The position numbers and the translations under genes were made by a program. A stretch of 64,000 nt of DNA from Roseiarcus sp963764955 (GTDB lineage: Bacteria > Pseudomonadota > Alphaproteobacteria > Rhizobiales > Beijerinckiaceae): contig CAVXVE010000024.1 in the NCBI GenBank assembly GCA_963764955.1, positions 62,001 to 126,000 of the forward strand, read 5' to 3'. How positions within the stretch are numbered: position 1 is the first letter of the stretch; the number at the start of each line of letters is the position of its first letter. The notes beneath the pieces are model-generated. The model saw nothing but the letters and a program-made list of their open reading frames with translations, had not been told where the DNA came from and ran no database searches. Shown here piece after piece: positions 29,081-37,587 of the stretch.

Positions 29081-29461
29081 ATGATTCACCATTCGGTCGG
29101 CGCGTCGCGCAGGGTTGCTGGGATCGTTGCGGCGGTGCTTGCGGTCGGCGTCTGCTCCCCCGCCAGCGCCGGTGGCGGCGGAGCGCTGGGCGCTCAGCCC
29201 GAGATGCGCGGGTCCTATTGCGGCGAATCCGACGAGGCGGCTCCAAGTCGAGCCGGATGCGCGCGGATCACAGGTTATATCGTCGCGGGGGAACGTTTCG
29301 GCTCCGGCGATCGGATCGGCGGCGCTCGAAACCCGTTCGCGCCGGTGGACGACCCGGGAATCGCCGCCCCACGCTCGCCGTCCGGGCTGATTATCATGGG
29401 CGCTCCGGCGACCGCCGACCGGTTTCTGGTTCCCCTCGGCTCGGGCGACATCGCCCGCTGA
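29081..29461 (+). CDS. Secreted hypothetical protein
   Basis: 126 residues with a probable signal peptide (VAGIVAAVLAVGVCSPASA, then Gly-rich). The mature part has two Cys (SYCGESDEA and RAGCARITGYI) that could pair, then ITGYIVAGERFGSGDRIGG and a Pro/Ala-rich tail. The CxR-TGYI-G pattern recalls short porin-like beta fragments of rhizobia, but the assignment is weak. It seems intact. Confidence 0.55.
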   Translation: MIHHSVGASRRVAGIVAAVLAVGVCSPASAGGGGALGAQPEMRGSYCGESDEAAPSRAGCARITGYIVAGERFGSGDRIGGARNPFAPVDDPGIAAPRSPSGLIIMGAPATADRFLVPLGSGDIAR

Positions 29462-29477
29462 GGCGAAGCGCAGCCCT

Positions 29478-29519
29478 ATAACGCCTCCTCATCGAAAGCC
29501 GGTTCGATCGAGCGGCCGC
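29478..29519 (-). pseudogene. Possible remnant of a second gshA 3' end
   Basis: Read on the minus strand this encodes GRSIEPAFDEEAL and a stop, close to the gshA C-terminus GRSVEPAFDEAAF 0.8 kb away. The DNA of the two ends matches at about 30 of 37 positions. It is too short to be sure; a chance match or another gene's tail cannot be excluded. Confidence 0.4.
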
Positions 29520-29639
29520 CTGCGGCTTGCAGCGCGCCCGAGCCCAGCAGGCTGTTATTGCTGGCCTTCGGCGCTCCGCTCATTCTGCGGGGACGGACGA
29601 AGACCGCGACTTGCGGCTCTGCGGGCGGGAATGGCTCGA

Positions 29640-29932
29640 GCTTTATGGAGGCGTGCGGCCGCGGCGGTGTTCGTTGAGGCGCCGGCCGATGAAGCGGAGG
29701 GAGCGGAAGCGATGGCGGCGGCCTTCTCCCTGACCCTCGCCGAGACGTGCCTCGTCGAACACCTGCTAGCTGGGTGCAACCTCAAAGAGTCGGCCGCAGC
29801 GCTCGGCGTCGCGACGACGACCGCTAAGACTCACCTTGAAGCCATCTTTCGGAAGACTGGCGTCAAACGGCAAGCCCAGCTGGGTGCGGCTGGCCGCCCG
29901 CGTCACCCCCGCGGCGTCCCAGCGCCCATAGC
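29640..29932 (+). pseudogene. LuxR-type HTH regulator, C-terminal fragment
   Basis: Contains a complete LuxR/GerE DNA-binding domain: FSLTLAETCLVEHLLAGCNL, then KESAAALGVATTTAKTHLEA and IFRKTGVKRQAQL. An extra G near 29885 moves the frame; the alternative gives VRLAARVTPAASQRP and a stop at 29930-29932. The N-terminal sensor domain is absent: the upstream 150 bases show only a short VEAPADEAEGAEAM linker. This is a truncated regulator, probably non-functional. Confidence 0.7.
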
Positions 29933-30077
29933 AGCTTGCCTTTGTGCAGACGCCACGCGGAGGAAGGGCTTCAATGACAAATGATTGCGTATAATCCAGA
30001 ATTGACGTAAGATGACTGTATGGACAATTCCGGAATTCCGCATATCCAACGTCCGGCTTCCAAGCTGGCCTTCGTTG

Positions 30078-30240
30078 ACGCTTGGGAAAGCGGGCATGAA
30101 AATAATTCTTGCGAAAATCTCTCGTAAGCCATTGATAAGTCTAGATTCGGACGAGAGAATCCAAGGAATTCCAAGGAAATCCAATAGCCGGATTCGGGGG
30201 GTTCCGCAGCGAAGAGCCACGTTCCAAGAGAATCCAAGCG
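30078..30240 (-). repeat. Dispersed repeat, copy A
   Basis: Read on the minus strand, this 163-bp segment aligns without large gaps to 54694-54856 on the plus strand. The best part, from TTGGATTTCCTTGGA to AGACTTATCAAT, is nearly identical. Weaker similarity runs on to about 29985, ending in TTGTCAT. Read through, it encodes LDFLGIPWILSSESRLIN. It begins 73 bases after the gshA stop in the same orientation. The surrounding 380 bases (29933-30313) hold no gene. Confidence 0.85.
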
Positions 30241-30313
30241 GAGGGTCCGGCCGACGGCGCCGCGCGCCGCCTGAGACGGAGCCTAAGGCGATTCCGCCCA
30301 AACGCGGACCGTT

Positions 30314-31684
30314 CTAGAACGCCGCCTCGTCAAACGCGGGTTCGACCGAGCGGCCCCACGGACCCTCGTAACGCTCGATCCAATGCCGCGCCGGCTCGCG
30401 GCCGCTCTCCGCGATCGCCTCCAGCGGACGAAGATAGATGGTCTCGTCCTCGCCCTTCGCGTTCACTCGCGCGCGCCGCTTCAAGCCCCCGTGGGCGAGC
30501 GCCAGCATGTCGAGCGCGACCTCGCGCAAGCTCCGGCCGCGGATCTCCGCGGCAAGCCCGAGCAGCGGCGCGTCGTCGCGCAGCTTCTGCCGGTCTTCGG
30601 CGGTCCAGCCCTCGATCAGCGCCTGCGCCCCCCGAAGCGCGTCCGGATCGTAGTAGAGCCCCGCCATCAGGGCGGAAAGCGCGACGATGCGATCGGGCGG
30701 CCCAACATCAGGACCGCGCATCTCGAGATAGCGCTTGAGCCGCACCTCGGGGAAGATGGAGGACAAATGGTTCGCCCAATCGGCCATCGTGGCGCGTTCT
30801 CCGGGCGCTTCCTTAAGCCGGCCGGCAAGCAGATCGCGAAAGCTCGCGCCCGCCACGTCCTGATAGTGGTCTCCGCGCTTGACGAAATAAAGCGGCACGT
30901 CGAGGGCGTAGTCGACATAAGCCTCGAACCCCATGCCGGGCTCGAAAGCAAAGGGAAGCGTGCCGGTGCGCGCCGGATCGGTATGGCGCCAGATCTCCGA
31001 GCGGGCCGACAAGAGCCCATTGAGCTTGCCGTCAGTGAACGGCGAATTGGCGAACAAGGCGACGATCGCGGGTTGCAGCGCAAGTCCCACGCGCATCTTC
31101 GCCACCATGTCCTGTTCACTTGCGAAGTCGAGATTGACCTGGACAGTCGCCGTGCGAAACATCATGTCGAGGCCGCGGGTTCCCACTTTCGGCATATAGC
31201 GCGCCATGATCGCATAGCGGCTTTTCGGCATCGACGGCGTGTCGGCGAGCCGCCATTTGGGGCTCATGCCGAGGGTCAGAAAGCCAATGCCGAGAGGTTC
31301 GGCGACAATGCGGCAAGCGGCGAGATGCCGATCGAGCTCTTCGGCGGTCAAGTGCGCGTCATCGAGCGGAGCGCCGGAGAGCTCAAACTGTCCTCCGGGC
31401 TCGAGCGAGATGGCGCCCTCGCCGTGCGCGTCATAGAGGCCGATCAGGTTGCCCCTGTCCTCGATGCCCTCCCAGCCAAGATGGCCGCGCATGCCCTCCA
31501 AGAGCGCCCGGATTCCCCGTTCACCCCCGTAAGGAACGGGAGAATGGCCCCCGCGATAAAAGGGGATCTTCTCGTGCTCCGTGCCGACCCTGAACGGGCC
31601 CGCCGGTTTGCACCCGGCCTCGAGCCAGGCGACCAGCGCATCGCGCGACTCAACAACTTCACTATCGACGACGTCGCGAGCCAT
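30314..31684 (-). CDS. gshA: Glutamate-cysteine ligase
   Basis: First step of glutathione synthesis, joining Glu and Cys with ATP. 456 residues of the plant/alphaproteobacterial type (GCS2-like). Motifs: FRVGTEHEKIPFYRGG, ISLEPGGQFELSGAP, MMFRTATVQVNLDF, LFANSPFTDGKLNG, and SARSEIWRHTDPARTG. The ATG at 31684 gives MARDVVDSEVVESRDALVAW. Full length and uninterrupted. It points toward the disturbed region holding a dispersed repeat, a LuxR fragment and a possible copy of its own 3' end. Confidence 0.95.
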   Translation of the reverse strand: MARDVVDSEVVESRDALVAWLEAGCKPAGPFRVGTEHEKIPFYRGGHSPVPYGGERGIRALLEGMRGHLGWEGIEDRGNLIGLYDAHGEGAISLEPGGQFELSGAPLDDAHLTAEELDRHLAACRIVAEPLGIGFLTLGMSPKWRLADTPSMPKSRYAIMARYMPKVGTRGLDMMFRTATVQVNLDFASEQDMVAKMRVGLALQPAIVALFANSPFTDGKLNGLLSARSEIWRHTDPARTGTLPFAFEPGMGFEAYVDYALDVPLYFVKRGDHYQDVAGASFRDLLAGRLKEAPGERATMADWANHLSSIFPEVRLKRYLEMRGPDVGPPDRIVALSALMAGLYYDPDALRGAQALIEGWTAEDRQKLRDDAPLLGLAAEIRGRSLREVALDMLALAHGGLKRRARVNAKGEDETIYLRPLEAIAESGREPARHWIERYEGPWGRSVEPAFDEAAF

Positions 31685-31914
31685 TCCAGGCGCTCACCCC
31701 CACGGCCGGCGAACCGGCGAACCGGCTAGATAGTCGCGCCGTTCCGACAATGCAAAGGGCGGTAACCGGGAAAGATAGAGAAATGCAGCGTGCCTTCCGG
31801 CCGCCTTAACCGTTGCGGCAGGCGCGCGCCCGTGAACGCGAGTGTTTCGACTGCGCCTCATCCAATGTTAGGAACTTTCAGGCCTGATGCGCTGGAATTT
31901 GAGGGACACCCGTC

Positions 31915-32079
31915 ATGACCAAGCTGTTGCGCCGGTTCATGCTCTGCCGACAGGGCGTGACCGCGATCGAATACGCGCTGATGGGTTCGGGCGTCGCGCT
32001 GGTCATCGTGACCGCGGTCGGCACGGCCGGAACCCAATTGAGCGCGAGCTTCACCCATATCGCCGGCGCGTTTCCATGA
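31915..32079 (+). CDS. flp: Flp/Fap-type type IVb pilin
   Basis: A 54-residue prepilin, starting MTKLLRRFMLCRQG with the TadV-type cleavage site before VTAIEYALMGSG (Gly, then Glu at +5 and Tyr at +6), then one hydrophobic helix ALVIVTAVGTAG. It should be an inner-membrane precursor assembled by a Tad secretion system, none of which is in this window. The last 29 bases overlap the 3' end of the convergent MATE gene. Confidence 0.85.
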   Translation: MTKLLRRFMLCRQGVTAIEYALMGSGVALVIVTAVGTAGTQLSASFTHIAGAFP

Positions 32080-33469
32080 CAGGCGGGCGCCGGGGCGGCT
32101 GCGGTTCCCCCGCGTCAATCCTCCTCGCCAGCCGCCATGTCGCCAGGTAAGCCGTCCCGACCGCGATCAGCCCGAACACAGCCGCGCCAAGCGCAAAGCC
32201 CAGAAGGCCGCCCCGCACTCCGTCGTACCGCGCGCCGATGGTCACGAACGGAATCGTGCCCAGCGTGGCGCGCGCCCAGTTGAACGCCATCGACAGCACC
32301 GGAAAGCCGAGATTGTTGAAGGCCGTATTGGCGACGAACAGGCACGCCAGGAAAATCCAGGCGGAAACTCCGTATCGGCAATAGAATTCGACATATTGCG
32401 CGCTGTCGCCCTGGGCCTCGAAAGCGGCGATGAGGCCCGGCGCGGCCAGCGCCAGAACCCCCCACGCGAAGAAAACGTAACCGATCGACAGAAGGAAAGC
32501 GTCGGTCAGCGTCCGCTGAACTCTTTCCATCAGTCTCGCGCCATAGTTCTGGCCGATGATCGGTCCGACAGAGGCGGTGAGCGCGAAAACGACCCCGAAC
32601 GCCACTGGCGTTAGGCGGTCGATGATGGCGGAGGCGGCGATCGCCGCCTCGCCGAAATCGGAGAATACGCGCAGCGTATAGGCCGAGCTGACCGGCGCCG
32701 CCATATTGGCCATGATCGCGGGAAATCCGATCGCCATGATCGGGCCGAAGTCGCCGCGCGCAGCGTTGAGCTTCGGCCGGGCGACGAGATCGTGCACGCG
32801 AACGGCGCCATTCCAGCCCACGGCGAGCAGGATGAGGCGCGAGAGGACGGTCGCCCAGGCGGCGCCGTAGACCCCGAGCCCGAAGCCGAAGATGAGCAGC
32901 GGATCGAGGAAGGCCGTCGCGATCCCGGCCGAGAGCGTCACGTACATCGCCCGGCGCGCGTCGCCGACGGCGCGCAGCACGCCCGACATCCCCATGCCGA
33001 TCGCAAGCGGCACATTCGCCGGGATGCTGATGGCGATAAACCTGGAGGCGACCTCGGCGGATTCGCCATGCGCGTGCAAAACCGCAGTCAGGATCCAGTC
33101 GCGTAACTCGAACATCGCCGCAGTCGTCGCGATGGAGAGGATCGCGGTGATGGTGAGAGCGGACGCCGCAAGCCGCCGTGCGCGCGGCCTGTCGCCTGCG
33201 CCGAGCGCGCGCGACACCGTGGCCGAGGTTGCGATGATGAGCCCGATGTTAATCGACATGACGAAGAATGTGATCAGGCCGACATAGCCGACCGCGGCCT
33301 TGAACGCCTGGTCGCCGAGCTTCGACACCCAGAACAGCGACAGAAGGTCGACGACGAACACCGCCATCAGGCCGATGGCGCCCGTCGCGGTCATCACCGC
33401 GACATGGCGCAACAACGAGCCGTGCGTGAACACGGGCCGCTTGTCGCGAGCGGCTTCAGGGGCGTTCAA
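32051..33469 (-). CDS. MATE-family efflux transporter
   Basis: Cation-coupled multidrug exporter of the inner membrane. 472 residues, with about 12 hydrophobic segments in two pseudo-symmetric halves: VAVMTATGAIGLMAVFVVDL with LGAGDRPRARRLAASAL, and FPAIMANMAAPVSSAYTLRV with SVGPIIGQNYGARLMERV. The start MNAPEAARDKRPVF at 33469 is taken. The tail is basic (METRRRYG). The gene is intact. Substrates are unknown. Confidence 0.9.
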   Translation of the reverse strand: MNAPEAARDKRPVFTHGSLLRHVAVMTATGAIGLMAVFVVDLLSLFWVSKLGDQAFKAAVGYVGLITFFVMSINIGLIIATSATVSRALGAGDRPRARRLAASALTITAILSIATTAAMFELRDWILTAVLHAHGESAEVASRFIAISIPANVPLAIGMGMSGVLRAVGDARRAMYVTLSAGIATAFLDPLLIFGFGLGVYGAAWATVLSRLILLAVGWNGAVRVHDLVARPKLNAARGDFGPIMAIGFPAIMANMAAPVSSAYTLRVFSDFGEAAIAASAIIDRLTPVAFGVVFALTASVGPIIGQNYGARLMERVQRTLTDAFLLSIGYVFFAWGVLALAAPGLIAAFEAQGDSAQYVEFYCRYGVSAWIFLACLFVANTAFNNLGFPVLSMAFNWARATLGTIPFVTIGARYDGVRGGLLGFALGAAVFGLIAVGTAYLATWRLARRIDAGEPQPPRRPPVMETRRRYG

Positions 33470-33663
33470 GACAATTTCCTATTTCGCCAGGGGCCGCGTG
33501 TCTTAGGGCCTCGTGGATGCGGAAGCTAGGGGCGAGGAGCGGCGCCGCTCACCTGTCTGGATGCTTGATGGTTGGCCGGCCGATTTCGTTTGACCGTCGC
33601 AGGCCGCTCGGCCTATCTGGCGCTCGTGAAAAGGCCGCCTATGGGCGGCAAGGGAGGGGAACC

Positions 33664-33909
33664 ATGCGCACCCGTCATTTTGCCATCGCCGCGGCGCTCT
33701 CGCTCGCGGCTCTCGCATCGACGGAGTCGGGCGCGTTCGCCCAGCAGGCCGCGGCGATGAAATATTGCAAGGCCGACGTCGAGCGGCTTTGTCCCGGCGT
33801 GCTGCCGGGCGGCGGCCGCATCATCGCCTGCCTCAAGGCGCACAAGGAGGAGATCAGCATCGGTTGCGGCAAGGCGCTACAGGCGATGAAAGCGAAGATG
33901 GGCCAGTGA
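33664..33909 (+). CDS. Small secreted Cys-rich repeat protein
   Basis: 81 residues. The signal peptide is RTRHFAIAAALSLAALASTE with the cut near AFAQQ. The mature part, YCKADVERLCPGVLPGGGRI followed by IACLKAHKEEISIGCGKAL, has four Cys in the spacing of the Cys-rich/GLG1-type repeat common in rhizobial periplasmic proteins. The function is unknown. The ATG at 33664 has AGGGAGGGGAACC upstream. Confidence 0.8.
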   Translation: MRTRHFAIAAALSLAALASTESGAFAQQAAAMKYCKADVERLCPGVLPGGGRIIACLKAHKEEISIGCGKALQAMKAKMGQ

Positions 33910-33936
33910 GGGTGCGGCGCGCTCTCGCGCCGCCGC

Positions 33937-34924
33937 TCAGAAGCGCTCGCTGACCATGTCCTCGCTCTTGGCCCACAAGGCCTTGGCGTTCTCGGGGTCG
34001 AGCGCGTAAGGCTTGACGCCGGCGCGCTTTACGGGATTGGGCTCGAGCTCCGCTACGTGGCAGTCCTCGCAATAGCGGCCGCCGACTTCACCGGCCGCCG
34101 CGACTATGCCCGCCCAGACCGTCGTCGCCGCGCCCTGCGGAATCGTCTTGAACTTGAAGTCCGGCTCGCCCGCGGCGCGGGTCGCCGCGTTGATGCGCTC
34201 CATGAGCTGTTTCGTTCCCTCCTCGCCGATATGGCGGGAAAGCTCGGTATGGATACCGCCGGGATGGACAGCGGTCGCGCGAATTCCGCTTCCCTTATGG
34301 CGGCGGTCGAATTCGACAGCGAACAGGATGTTGGCGGTCTTCGAGCGGACCGTAAGCCGCCCAAGGATCATAGGCCACGCGCTCGAAATTCGCATCGTCG
34401 AGATCGACGTCGGCATAGCGATGCCCGGCGGACGACAGATTGACGAGCCGCGATCCCGGCTTCATCAGCGATGCGATGCGGTTGACCAGCACGAAATGGC
34501 CGAGGTGGTTGGTCCCGAATTGGGTCTCGAACCCGTCGGCGGTCTTGCCGAAAGGGGAAGCCATGACGCCGGCGTTGGCGATGATAAGGTCGAACGGCCT
34601 GCCATCGGCGACAAGCGCGTCGGCGCAAGCCCGCACGCTCGCGAGCGACGCGAGATCGAGCTCCACGATCTCAAATTTGCCGCCCTTCGCGGCGGCGGCC
34701 TGGACGCCCGCGGTCGCCGCCTCGGCCTTGTTGAGGTCGCGCGCCGCGCCGACCACCTCAGCGCCGTGCGCTGCGAGGGCGCGGGCCGTCTCCACGCCGA
34801 GGCCCGCCGACACACCTGTCACCAGCGCGCGCTTGCCGCTCAGGCTCACGCTGTCGAGCACCTCGTCGGTGGTGGATGTCGCGCCAAAGGTTTTTGCTGC
34901 GGCGGTCTGGTGGAGTTGAGCCAT
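33937..34924 (-). CDS. Short-chain dehydrogenase/reductase, copy 1, frameshifted
   Basis: NAD(P)-dependent oxidoreductase of the retinol-dehydrogenase-like SDR group, about 328 residues when joined. The cofactor motif is ALVTGVSAGLGVETARAL, followed by ANAGVMASPFGK and the substrate part FGTNHLGHFVLVNR. The catalytic YxxxK is split: an extra base near 34350 separates WAAYG from RSKTANILFAVEFDRR. The C-terminal half has GRYCEDCHVAE and ends MVSERF. It is a tandem paralogue of the gene upstream, in the same orientation and about 75 bases away. Confidence 0.85.
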
Positions 34925-34999
34925 AGGCGTCTCCTGGATGTGGGGTCGCTCGCTCAGCGACCCGCTTCTGCAATGAAATGGCTTCGCGAGGCGCGCGCT

Positions 35000-35978
35000 T
35001 CAGCCTGGCTGAGCCGAAGCGCTCGCCGACCAACTCCTCGCTTTTCGCCCACAGCGCCTTGGCGTGTTCGAGATCAAGCGCATAGGGCCGCACACCGTCC
35101 AGCCCATTCGAGCCAGCCTCGACAACCTCGGCCACATGGCAATCCTCGCAATAGCGAGCGCCTACGTCCTTCGGTTTCGCGACGACGCCCGCCCAGACGG
35201 AGGTTGCGGCCCGTTGGCGGACGGACTTCCAGACGATGGACGGCCGTCCCGCGACCCTCTGCTCCGCGTTCAACCGTTCGATCATGCTGCGCACGGCATC
35301 GGCGCCCATGTGGCGGCTGAGCTCCGTGTCGATCACGCCCGGGTGAACCGCCGTCGCGCTGAGGCCGCTTGCCTTGTGTCGACGGTCGAATTCGACCGCG
35401 AACAGAACGTTCGCCGTCTTTGAGCGGCCGTAGGCGACGAACGGGTCATAGGGCATGCGCTCAAAATTCGGATCGTCGAGGTCGACATCGGCGCGGCGAT
35501 GTCCCGCCGACGAAAGATTGACGAGCCGGGCGCCGGGCTTCATCAGCGGCGCGATCCGGTTGACCAGAACGAAATGGCCGAGGTGATTCGTCCCGAACTG
35601 CGTCTCGAACCCGTCCACCGTCTTGCCGAATGGCGTCCCCGCAACGCCAGCGTTGGCGATGACGAGGTCGAACGGCCTGCCGTCGTCGACCAGCCCATCG
35701 GCGCAGGCGCGTACGCTCATAAGCGACGCCAGGTCGAGCTCGACCAGCTCAAATCCGCCGCCGTACGCGGCGGCCGCCTTGACGGCCGCGGTCGCCGCGT
35801 CGGCCTTTGCAAGATCGCGCGCCGCGCCGACGACTTGAGCGCCGTGCGCTGCGAGGGCGCGGGCCGTCTCCACGCCGAGGCCCGCCGACACACCTGTCAC
35901 CAGCGCGCGCTTTCCGCGCAAGCTCATGCCGTCGAGCACCTCATCGGTGGTGGATGCGGCTCCGAAGGCGTTCGCCAT
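35000..35978 (-). CDS. Short-chain dehydrogenase/reductase, copy 2
   Basis: Close paralogue of the preceding SDR. It has ALVTGVSAGLGVETARALAA, IANAGVAGTPFGKTVDGFET, the intact catalytic VAYGRSKTANVLFAVEFDR and the same GARYCEDCHVAE tail. The frame as read runs past the paralogue's end (VGERF) for about 80 codons into copy 1, to 34758. One extra base just after VGERF would restore a stop at 35000-35002 and the normal length, which I assume. The start ATG at 35978 has GGGAGA upstream. It is divergent from the TetR gene with two operator-like sites between. Confidence 0.85.
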
Positions 35979-36060
35979 GATCGTCTCCCGGTGGACAAGC
36001 AAGGATTGCCCCGGCTTCGGCCCCGCCGCGAAGATTGCCAGGGGCGCGAAGCAGCGATAA

Positions 36061-36077
36061 GCGGAGGAAGCCTCCGC
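36061..36077. promoter_or_regulatory. TetR operator site 1
   Basis: Perfect inverted repeat GCGGAGG-N3-CCTCCGC in the space between the divergent SDR and TetR genes. It shares the core CGGAGGNAGCCTCCG with the site centred 25 bases away. Confidence 0.75.
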
Positions 36078-36085
36078 GCAGATAT

Positions 36086-36102
36086 ACGGAGGTAGCCTCC
36101 GT
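36086..36102. promoter_or_regulatory. TetR operator site 2
   Basis: Perfect inverted repeat ACGGAGG-N3-CCTCCGT, 23 bases before the TetR start. Together with site 1 it could repress both divergent promoters. The sequence between them, GATATA, may belong to a -10 region. Confidence 0.75.
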
Positions 36103-36124
36103 TTAGCAAGGGGAAAAACGAAAC

Positions 36125-36752
36125 TTGACCGCCCACGTTACGGGCCGACCCCGCCGCGCAGCCGGCGGAAAAGCGCCGCGCGCGGTTCGTAAGCCCCGCG
36201 CCGACGCCCGGCGCAACCGCGAGGGCCTGCTCGAAGCGGCCAAGGCGGCGTTCGCGGAAGTTGGCGCCGACGCAAGCCTCGAGGAGATCGCGCGGCGGGC
36301 AGGCGTGGGCATCGGAACGCTTTACCGCCACTTTCCAACCCGCGACGCGGTCGTCGAGGCGGTCTATCGGCGCGAGGTCCAGCAATTGGCCGGCGCCGCG
36401 CCGCGGCTGATAGAAATCGTTGCCGCCCGTGGAGGCGTTACGCGCGTGGATGCGGCTCTTCATCGACTATGTCGCCGCCAAGAGAGTGATCGCGCCCGCT
36501 CTCAAATCGTTGGTCGGCGGCGGATCGGCGCTTTATGCGAACTCGAGCGCACGAATCAATCAGGCGATGGCGCTCCTCGTGGAGTGCGCCCAGGCAAGTG
36601 GCGACGTCCGCCCTAGCGCCGAGGCCGCCGATCTTTTGCGCGCGCTGATCGGCTTCGCCTATGTCAACTCCGCCCCGGACTGGGAGGCGAGCGCGCGGCG
36701 CCTTATCGACCTCATGATCGACGGCCTGAGGTCAGAGCGTGGCGAAGCGTGA
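36125..36752 (+). CDS. TetR/AcrR-family regulator, frameshifted
   Basis: About 208 residues when joined. The helix-turn-helix lies at LLEAAKAAFAEVGADASLEE and IARRAGVGIGTLYRHFPTRD, a classic TetR N-terminus. An extra base near 36417 shifts the frame. The ligand domain continues as PPVEALRAWMRLFIDYVAAK, then ALKSLVGGGSALYANSS, with an end DLMIDGLRSERGEA. It is divergent from the SDR genes, with two matching palindromes in the 146-base gap, so it is probably their repressor. The start at 36125 is a TTG; the frame is open a little upstream. Confidence 0.85.
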
Positions 36753-36829
36753 TGCGGCGCCCCCGGTCTCGATGAGCGCCGCGTCCAATCGCCGCCTCAC
36801 GGCGGCTTGGTGAGCAAGAGGAGCGGCGT

Positions 36830-37225
36830 ATGGACATCAAGCGAAGCGGCTCGCAGCCGTCCGGCAAGGGACCGGCGGACTGGTTCACCGGCGCGGTGCG
36901 CATCGACCCGCTGTTTGCCGCGACCGCGCCAGCGCGCGCGGCTGGCAATGCGGTCACGTTCGAGCCAGGGGCCCGCACCGCCTGGCATACGCATCCCTTG
37001 GGGCAAATCCTTATCGTCGTAATGGGCTCGGGCCGGGCGCAGCGCGAAGGCGGCGGAATCGAGGAAATTCGCCCCGGCGACGTCGTCTCCTTCGCGCCCG
37101 GCGAGAAGCACTGGCACGGCGCGGCGCCGACAACCGCCATGACCCATATCGCCATCCAGGAGGCACTCGACGGCAAGGCGGTCGATTGGATGGAGAAGGT
37201 CAGCGACGAGCAGTACCGCGGCTGA
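36830..37225 (+). CDS. Cupin-domain protein
   Basis: 131 residues, cytosolic single-domain cupin. Metal motifs: TAWHTHPLGQILIVVMGSGR and the second motif GEKHWHGAAPTTAM. Similar to the small proteins annotated as quercetin dioxygenase-like or mandelonitrile-lyase-like cupins; the reaction cannot be fixed. The ATG at 36830 has AGAGGAGCGGCGT upstream. It lies 77 bases after the TetR gene in the same direction. Confidence 0.82.
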   Translation: MDIKRSGSQPSGKGPADWFTGAVRIDPLFAATAPARAAGNAVTFEPGARTAWHTHPLGQILIVVMGSGRAQREGGGIEEIRPGDVVSFAPGEKHWHGAAPTTAMTHIAIQEALDGKAVDWMEKVSDEQYRG

Positions 37226-37587
37226 GCGTCCTCGCGAAAAGCGGAGAATGTCGCATTCGCGTTGACCCTCCGGACCGACGCGTCCGGTAGACGCACCGGG
37301 AATATCGAGCTTCCCGGCGAAAAGCTTTTTCCCGGTTCATAAGGAAGCTGTCGCCTCACCGGCGCTGCGGTCTTAACTCGCGGGCTCTGCGCCCCCAAAC
37401 ACAAGTCGGCTTCGCAATTCCGAGGGTCGAGCCCGTTGTCCGCCAACCTGCCAAAGCAGACGCTTCGCGTCGTCCTCTGCGCGACGCGCAGGTTCTGCGC
37501 GCACAATCGAGACGTTGACGGCAGCAACGGAATCCATGGCGTTTCCGCTGCCTCGCGGCTTGCGGCCCGCGGCGTGAACACCTCAGA
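37226..37587. other. Intergenic region before the PQQ dehydrogenase gene
   Basis: 362 bases. There is an inverted repeat CCGGAC-N6-GTCCGG near 37271, which may end the cupin transcript, although no T run follows. Nothing else recognisable; a promoter for the next gene should be here. Confidence 0.4.

Noticed and set aside
37263..37290. Inverted repeat CCGGAC/GTCCGG as a definite terminator
   Set aside because: No T run follows and the stem is short, so it is mentioned only in the intergenic entry.
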